From assembly GCA_965369635.1 (NCBI GenBank), contig CBDURC010000109.1:1-10278 (forward strand): 10,278 nucleotides of DNA. The letters are read 5' to 3'. Numbering within the stretch: the first letter of the stretch is position 1; each line of letters starts with the position of its first letter. Both the position numbers and the translations under genes were made by a program. Positions 6,101-10,278 of the stretch are shown in pieces. Below the pieces are notes generated by a model. The model was given only the letters and a program-made list of their open reading frames with translations, was not told the origin of the DNA and ran no database searches. The stretch is from UBA3071 sp965369635 (GTDB taxonomy: Bacteria; Chloroflexota; Anaerolineae; UBA3071).

Positions 6101-7711
6101 ATGCGCAGATCATCCAGACAGATCGGGAGAGTGTTGCTCAATGGCCTGCTGTTGGCGGGCCTCGTCGGGCTGCTGTTTGCCTACGCTGTTGCTGTCACCG
6201 ACCTTCCTTCGCGGGTCTACACCTCGGCGCAGCGGGAGGTCCTCAGAGCCAACATCGGCCGGAGCATATCTCAGGCTGCGCCCACCTGGAACATCGTGCA
6301 GACCGCAAGCGAAGGCTATGCTACTCTCACCATCTTCCCCGGTCAGGAGAGCCACGTTCGGGCCATCCTCGCTGCCCGCTACGAAGAGCGGAGCGGTGTC
6401 AGCGTCACGGTCTACGACCTCGACTTCCACGGCGAATACCTCCTGAGCCCCTCGAACTTCGCGACCAGCCCCGATTGGGGCGGGGCCAGCGTTGTCGAAC
6501 TGGTTTTCCCCTTTCCGGCCAATCTCGATACCCTGCACGAGGTGCGTTTTACGGTCGACGGCGAAGAACCTCCCGACGCTCAGTACACCACCCAGAGCAT
6601 CAGTTGGCGCACTGTGCTGAGGGCCGGCGAGGAGCATCGGATCACCATCAGCTACCGGGCCGACGGCGCTAACAGCTTTGCCTACGGGCTGCACCACAAT
6701 CAGCGCTCCGATGTGGACGTGACCGTTACGGTGTCAGGCCTCGTAGGCAGCGAGGTGCCCAAGACCTCACTGCCTCTCACGGCGAGCGATCTCACGGACG
6801 AGGGCGAGACCTTCACCTGGGACTACAAGGACCTGATTGCCAACCGCGATATCCGGCTGACCTTGCCGGCCCGGTTGAGCTTTGCCCAGCGGGTGGCGCG
6901 CTTGCAGGGCGACTTCCGCACGCTCGCCAATCTGGCTCCCCTGCTGATTGGTCTCTTTCTGGCCTCGCTTGCCGGGGTGCTCCATCTGAGCGGAGTCCAC
7001 CTGCGGTTGGAGAGCTACCTGCTCATGGGGTTCGGCCTGGCCCTCTTCTACCCCCTGCTCACCTTCTTGAGCGCGTTGGTGAACGTGGCCGTAGCGGCAG
7101 TGCTGGCGTTGCTGCTCGTCTCCGGCTTGCTGCTGGTCTTTCTGAGCCTGGCGGTCGGCTGGCGACGAATCCGGTGGCGCGTGGGCGTGCTGTTGGCCAT
7201 CTTTTTGGGCGCGTTCTCGCTGGGGGTGCTCACCCCTTGGCGGGGCCTTTTCCTGACCACCGGCGGTCTGATGCTCGTCGCCACGTTCATGGTGCACTGG
7301 GCGGGCTGGGCTCGCCGGGCTTCCACTGAGCCGGAGCCGGAGCCAACCCCGACGCCCGCCGAGATCGGGCCTGCCGGCCGAGCAGGCGGGCCCGCACCCG
7401 AGCCTACAATGCTCGACGCCGAATCGCCCGAAGCCGAGGCCAACCCCGAACCGGCAGGCCTCTACTGTCCGTACTGCGCCCGCGAGCTGGCGGACGACTA
7501 CCGCTTCTGCCCCGGCTGCGGTCACGACACCAGCTCCGTCCGCCGCTGCGCAGCCTGTGGTCACGCCCAGTTCGTCGAGGCAGATCTTGCGCCGGCCTAC
7601 TGTCTCCACTGCGGGCAGGTGCTCAGTCAAACCTCACGTTCCGTACCGGACGCTTTTTCGACAAGTAGCCGAGTGGAACGCGGACAAGCGCTGATGGCCA
7701 CGGACAATTAG
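6101..7711 (+). CDS. Multi-pass membrane protein, CreD-like topology, with double zinc ribbon
   Basis: A 536-residue membrane protein. Helix 1 is about residues 11-33; a beta-rich, probably extracytoplasmic region follows (35-270, two or more strand-rich repeats such as RFTVDGEEPP and LTLPARLS). Five more helices lie at about 274-296, 305-327, 329-351, 361-379 and 382-403. After a Pro/Glu linker (PEPEPTPTP, about 410-418) come two zinc ribbons: Cys456, 459, 470, 473 (CPYC, CPGC) and Cys483, 486, 501, 504 (CAAC, CLHC), expected in the cytoplasm. One helix, large outer domain, then a helix bundle (LLMGFGLALFYPLL) recalls CreD envelope-integrity proteins, but CreD lacks zinc ribbons as far as I know; treat the family as tentative. 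GGGAGGG ends 7 bases before ATG 6101; the earlier in-frame ATG at 5954 would translate the repeat cluster and is rejected. It follows the RR/kinase operon at 340 bases, an order like creB-creC-creD. Role unknown, perhaps envelope stress. Confidence 0.75.
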   Translation: MRRSSRQIGRVLLNGLLLAGLVGLLFAYAVAVTDLPSRVYTSAQREVLRANIGRSISQAAPTWNIVQTASEGYATLTIFPGQESHVRAILAARYEERSGVSVTVYDLDFHGEYLLSPSNFATSPDWGGASVVELVFPFPANLDTLHEVRFTVDGEEPPDAQYTTQSISWRTVLRAGEEHRITISYRADGANSFAYGLHHNQRSDVDVTVTVSGLVGSEVPKTSLPLTASDLTDEGETFTWDYKDLIANRDIRLTLPARLSFAQRVARLQGDFRTLANLAPLLIGLFLASLAGVLHLSGVHLRLESYLLMGFGLALFYPLLTFLSALVNVAVAAVLALLLVSGLLLVFLSLAVGWRRIRWRVGVLLAIFLGAFSLGVLTPWRGLFLTTGGLMLVATFMVHWAGWARRASTEPEPEPTPTPAEIGPAGRAGGPAPEPTMLDAESPEAEANPEPAGLYCPYCARELADDYRFCPGCGHDTSSVRRCAACGHAQFVEADLAPAYCLHCGQVLSQTSRSVPDAFSTSSRVERGQALMATDN

Positions 7712-7941
7712 GGAAGAAGTCCAGTGTCTCCAGTAGGACGACTGAGAAACTGCCGTTTTGCCACTCTTGAATGGGCGAAAGACAAAGAAAGGAATCCGTG
7801 GTTGTCCGTGTTCGTCCGCGTCCCAGCCGAAGTGTCCGGTAGTGAAACCCCACGCGAAAAGAAGAAAAAAGGTAACTGCTCAGTCTGCCACGGAATTGGA
7901 TGTTTTAGGCTCTTAGCCCTCGTCCTCGAGGGCGGCTCTGG

Positions 7942-7958
7942 CGAGAGTGTCTCGTTTT
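7942..7958 (+). terminator. Weak terminator-like hairpin
   Basis: CGAGA-gtg-TCTCG followed by TTTT. The stem is only 5 bp (6 with a G-U) and the T-run short; it may end the upstream transcript or attenuate the downstream one. Confidence 0.3.
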
Positions 7959-7981
7959 GAGCAGCTATTTGCCGCACAAGC

Positions 7982-8000
7982 AGCCCCCGGGACGGGGGCT
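7982..8000 (+). other. Strong GC hairpin 43 bases before the VIT/vWA start
   Basis: Perfect 8-bp arms AGCCCCCG and CGGGGGCT with a GGA loop. No T-run follows, so it is more likely a leader structure than a terminator. Confidence 0.5.
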
Positions 8001-8030
8001 GGGAGCATAGGCTGAGTACTAACGAAAAAA

Positions 8031-8034
8031 GGAG
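8031..8034 (+). promoter_or_regulatory. Ribosome binding site deciding the VIT/vWA start
   Basis: GGAG lies 8 bases before ATG 8043 but only 2 before the in-frame ATG at 8037. The spacing favours 8043, which also gives a cleaner signal peptide start, MRKVTLALLV. Confidence 0.65.
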
Positions 8035-8042
8035 AAATGATC

Positions 8043-10278
8043 ATGCGAAAAGTAACACTGGCCCTGTTAGTGAGCGTGTTGTGGCTTGGCATAGGCAGCC
8101 CTATTGCCCTCGCCGACGGCATGCTCCTGCCGGAAGCCCTCAGCCCCGACTATCTGGTGGTGCGCTATCACCACGTGACGGTCCGCATCGAGGACGGCCA
8201 TGCGGTGACGGTGGTGAAGCAGGAGTTCTTCAATCCCCACGATATCCCAGTCGAGGGGCGCTACTTGTTTCCCGTGCCGCCGGAGGCCATCTTGTCCCGT
8301 TTCCAGGCGGTGGTGGACGGCTGGCGGCCGCAGGTGATCCGTCAGGACGCGGCGGCGACTAACGCGGCCCTGTATGCTGTCCTGGCCCGGCGACGCGACC
8401 CCTCGCTGCTGCAATACGCCGATTGGGAGAGCCTGGCCTTCGACCTCAGCCTGCCACCGGGCGGCTCGCGGCAGATGACCTTGGAGTACGAGGAGGTGCT
8501 GGTGCCCAGCGGCGGATTGTACCGCTATCGATACGTCCTGAGCACCGAACGCTATACGTCCCAGCCGCTGGAGAAGGTGTCACTGACGGTGGAGCTGCAC
8601 TCGTCGGCAGGGCTGGCTACCCTCTACTCTTCGACCCATCCAATGACGACCGACCTGTTGGGGCCTGGTCGGGCGCGCCTGAGTTGGCAGGCCGAGGACA
8701 CGATTCCCAGCGAGGACTTCGAGATGTTCTTCGCCCCGGCCGAGGGCGGCTTCGGCGGCGGTTTGCTCACGGGCAAGCGCAACGGCGATGACCATTTCCT
8801 CTTCCTCTTTTCGCCACAAGTCGAGCCGCGGCAGACCAACTACCTGCCCAAGGACATCGTCTTCGTTTTGGATCGCTCGGGCAGCATGAGCGGCGAGAAG
8901 ATCGAGCAGGCGCGCAAGGGCTTGCACTACATCCTGGGACACCTGGGCGAGGACGACCGGTTCTCCATCGTCTGCTTCAACGAACATCTGTCCACTCTGG
9001 ACCGCGATCTACTGCCGGTGGAAAAGCGCGCTCTGCGAGATGCCCGCCACTTTGTGGACCACATAACCGCCGATGGCTGGACCGACCTGGAAGGTGCTCT
9101 GCAGGCGGGTCTGGGAATCCTGGCACGCAGCGAGCGGAGGGGGGCTTCCCAGATGGTCGTCTTTCTGACCGATGGCCTGCCCACAGCCGGCATCACCGAC
9201 GAACCTCTCATCGCCCGCCTGGTTGCTGAGGCCAACAAGCGGCTGGAGGCCCGGCTGCATGTCTTCGGCGTGGGCTACGATGTCAACACTCACCTTCTCG
9301 ACCGCTTGACCGCCGATAACGGCGGCATGGTGACCTATGTCCAGCCCGGCGAGGATCTGGAAGCGGCCCTGACCAACTTCTACCGCAGGATTGCTCACCC
9401 CCTGCTCACCGACGTAGAGGTCGAGTTCGAGGGACTGGAGACCAGCGACCTCTACCCCCCAAGTGTCCCGGATCTGTTCGAAGGTTCTACCCTGATGCTA
9501 ACCGGCCGCTACGAGGCCACAGGGGACACTGTTGCCGTCCGGGTGCGCGGCCGGGCCGGCGACGAACGGCGGGAGTACGTCTACAGCTTCGAACTGAACG
9601 AGGCAGACGATCGCGACTTCGTGCCCCGGCTGTGGGCCACTCGGAGGGTGGGTGAACTGCTGGACCGGGTGCGAGTTGAAGGTGAGAGCGAATCCCTGGT
9701 CGCTGAGATCCGGGAGCTGGGCATGGGCTATGGCCTGGTCACCCCCTACACCACGTTCATCATCGAGAGCCAGGCGGAAGGGGCAGCCTCGGCAGAGAAC
9801 ATGGCCCTGTATGGCGAGGCGGATGTGAACTGGGCCACGGGCCGGACCACCATCCAGGCCCGCGTTCAGAACCAGGCCTACCAGCAAGCAGCGCAGGCCG
9901 ACCTGGCCACAGGGGCCAACGTGGTCAACAGCGGCCAGCGCAGCCTGGCCCAGGTGGGCAGTCAGAACCTGGACCTTTCGCTGCTACAGGGACAGAAAGT
10001 CCCCAAAGGCCCGATCAGCATGGAGTGGATTGAGCTTAACGTCACCGTCGACCGCATAGTGGATTTCGGCTCGGAGGAGTACTTCGCCCTGGCAGCGGAT
10101 CCGGACGCCCGGCCCTACCTGCAAACCGGCACCAACGTGCTCTTTGCGTACCGTGGGAAGGTCGTCTCGGTCCAGGACCCAGCACATCAGGGGAATCAGC
10201 CGGGTAGCACGCCCCGCCTCAAGCGGGGCACGCCAGCTCCACAGAATGTGCCAGCAATCAGCCAGGTTCATAGCGATC
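8043..10278 (+). CDS. Exported VIT and von Willebrand A domain protein, 3' end outside window
   Basis: The frame is open for 745 residues to the right edge. Residues 1-24 form a Sec signal peptide (basic MRK, hydrophobic core, IALA before Asp25). A VIT domain covers about 30-150 (VTVRIEDGHAVTVVKQEFFN, then YLFPVPPEA), as in inter-alpha-trypsin-inhibitor heavy chains. The vWA domain, about 270-455, has a complete metal-binding site: DRSGS (Asp277, Ser279, Ser281), Thr347 in GWTDLEGAL, and Asp377 in FLTDGLPTAG; it should bind a divalent cation and a protein ligand. The conserved GMGYGLVTPYTTFIIE follows at 560-575, then a Gln/Ala-rich stretch and GSEEYFALAADPDARPYL. The last 30 visible residues are rich in Pro and Gly and contain a palindrome; anchoring cannot be judged. 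Bacterial VIT/vWA proteins are extracytoplasmic and often surface-attached, with mostly unknown ligands. It follows the zinc-ribbon membrane protein on the same strand but with a 331-base gap. Confidence 0.95.
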   Translation, partial: MRKVTLALLVSVLWLGIGSPIALADGMLLPEALSPDYLVVRYHHVTVRIEDGHAVTVVKQEFFNPHDIPVEGRYLFPVPPEAILSRFQAVVDGWRPQVIRQDAAATNAALYAVLARRRDPSLLQYADWESLAFDLSLPPGGSRQMTLEYEEVLVPSGGLYRYRYVLSTERYTSQPLEKVSLTVELHSSAGLATLYSSTHPMTTDLLGPGRARLSWQAEDTIPSEDFEMFFAPAEGGFGGGLLTGKRNGDDHFLFLFSPQVEPRQTNYLPKDIVFVLDRSGSMSGEKIEQARKGLHYILGHLGEDDRFSIVCFNEHLSTLDRDLLPVEKRALRDARHFVDHITADGWTDLEGALQAGLGILARSERRGASQMVVFLTDGLPTAGITDEPLIARLVAEANKRLEARLHVFGVGYDVNTHLLDRLTADNGGMVTYVQPGEDLEAALTNFYRRIAHPLLTDVEVEFEGLETSDLYPPSVPDLFEGSTLMLTGRYEATGDTVAVRVRGRAGDERREYVYSFELNEADDRDFVPRLWATRRVGELLDRVRVEGESESLVAEIRELGMGYGLVTPYTTFIIESQAEGAASAENMALYGEADVNWATGRTTIQARVQNQAYQQAAQADLATGANVVNSGQRSLAQVGSQNLDLSLLQGQKVPKGPISMEWIELNVTVDRIVDFGSEEYFALAADPDARPYLQTGTNVLFAYRGKVVSVQDPAHQGNQPGSTPRLKRGTPAPQNVPAISQVHSD
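10211..10229. repeat. Palindrome GCCCCGC-N5-GCGGGGC in the VIT/vWA gene tail
   Basis: Perfect 7-bp arms around CTCAA. Arms and spacing are identical to 4515-4533 in the kinase gene; only the loop differs. Confidence 0.5.

Larger units (their letters stand above)
7712..8042 (+). other. Intergenic region and possible structured leader of the VIT/vWA gene
   Basis: No gene is seen in these 331 bases. At 7797-7826 CCGTGGTTGT, CCGTGTTCGT and CCGCGTCCCA form a degenerate 10-base tandem repeat. From 7876 on, several pairings are possible: CTGCTCAG (7876-7883) with TTGAGCAG (7957-7964); GGCT-ctt-AGCC (7908-7918); GCCCTCG-tcct-CGAGGGC (7916-7933); CGAGA-gtg-TCTCG followed by TTTT (7942-7958); AGCCCCCG-gga-CGGGGGCT (7982-8000). 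No promoter with good -35 and -10 boxes was recognised. Confidence 0.5.

Noticed and set aside
6767..7630. Minus-strand open frame of 287 codons
   Set aside because: Antisense of the zinc-ribbon membrane gene, with Gln/Arg/Gly-rich nonsense-like sequence.

Overview
The window is high-GC bacterial DNA, roughly 60-65% GC from about 840 onward. Protein styles (tandem E3-binding-domain acyltransferase, wHTH/nuclease-type gene with a DPVLR-WVA motif, VIT/vWA exported protein, zinc-ribbon membrane protein) best suggest a Chloroflexota genome, perhaps an Anaerolineae-like lineage. That placement is an impression from protein style, not a demonstrated one.

Left part (1-839), accessory and lower in GC: the 3' end of a PmeII-like restriction endonuclease gene, then a transposase remnant that kept its N-terminal start and a late segment but lost the middle in frame. 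The remnant runs to within a few bases of the next start codon.

Middle (840-3398): a complete dihydrolipoamide acyltransferase (E2) with one lipoyl domain, two peripheral-subunit-binding domains and the catalytic domain, without E1 or E3 beside it. A hairpin follows it. Next come a good sigma70-type promoter with two abutting 16-bp palindromes at the expected transcription start, and a broken wHTH-plus-nuclease-like gene (one inferred frameshift, one amber stop). Directly after that lies a 78-bp second copy of the E2 gene's 3' end. The broken gene is therefore bracketed by two E2 tails, which suggests insertion or recombination at this locus.

Right-centre (3399-5760): a consensus-like promoter and an OmpR/PhoB-type response regulator followed 13 bases later by its membrane histidine kinase, an intact two-component operon.

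Right (5761-10278): a 340-bp gene-free stretch with a pyrimidine-rich tract and a cluster of palindromic GGAGTGCAACTCC repeats; a multi-pass membrane protein with CreD-like topology and two C-terminal zinc ribbons; a 330-bp leader with several hairpins; and a secreted VIT/vWA protein that runs off the right edge. All intact genes are on the + strand. Regulator, kinase and CreD-like gene occur in the order known from creB-creC-creD, so a link between envelope sensing and the downstream envelope proteins is a reasonable but unproven idea.
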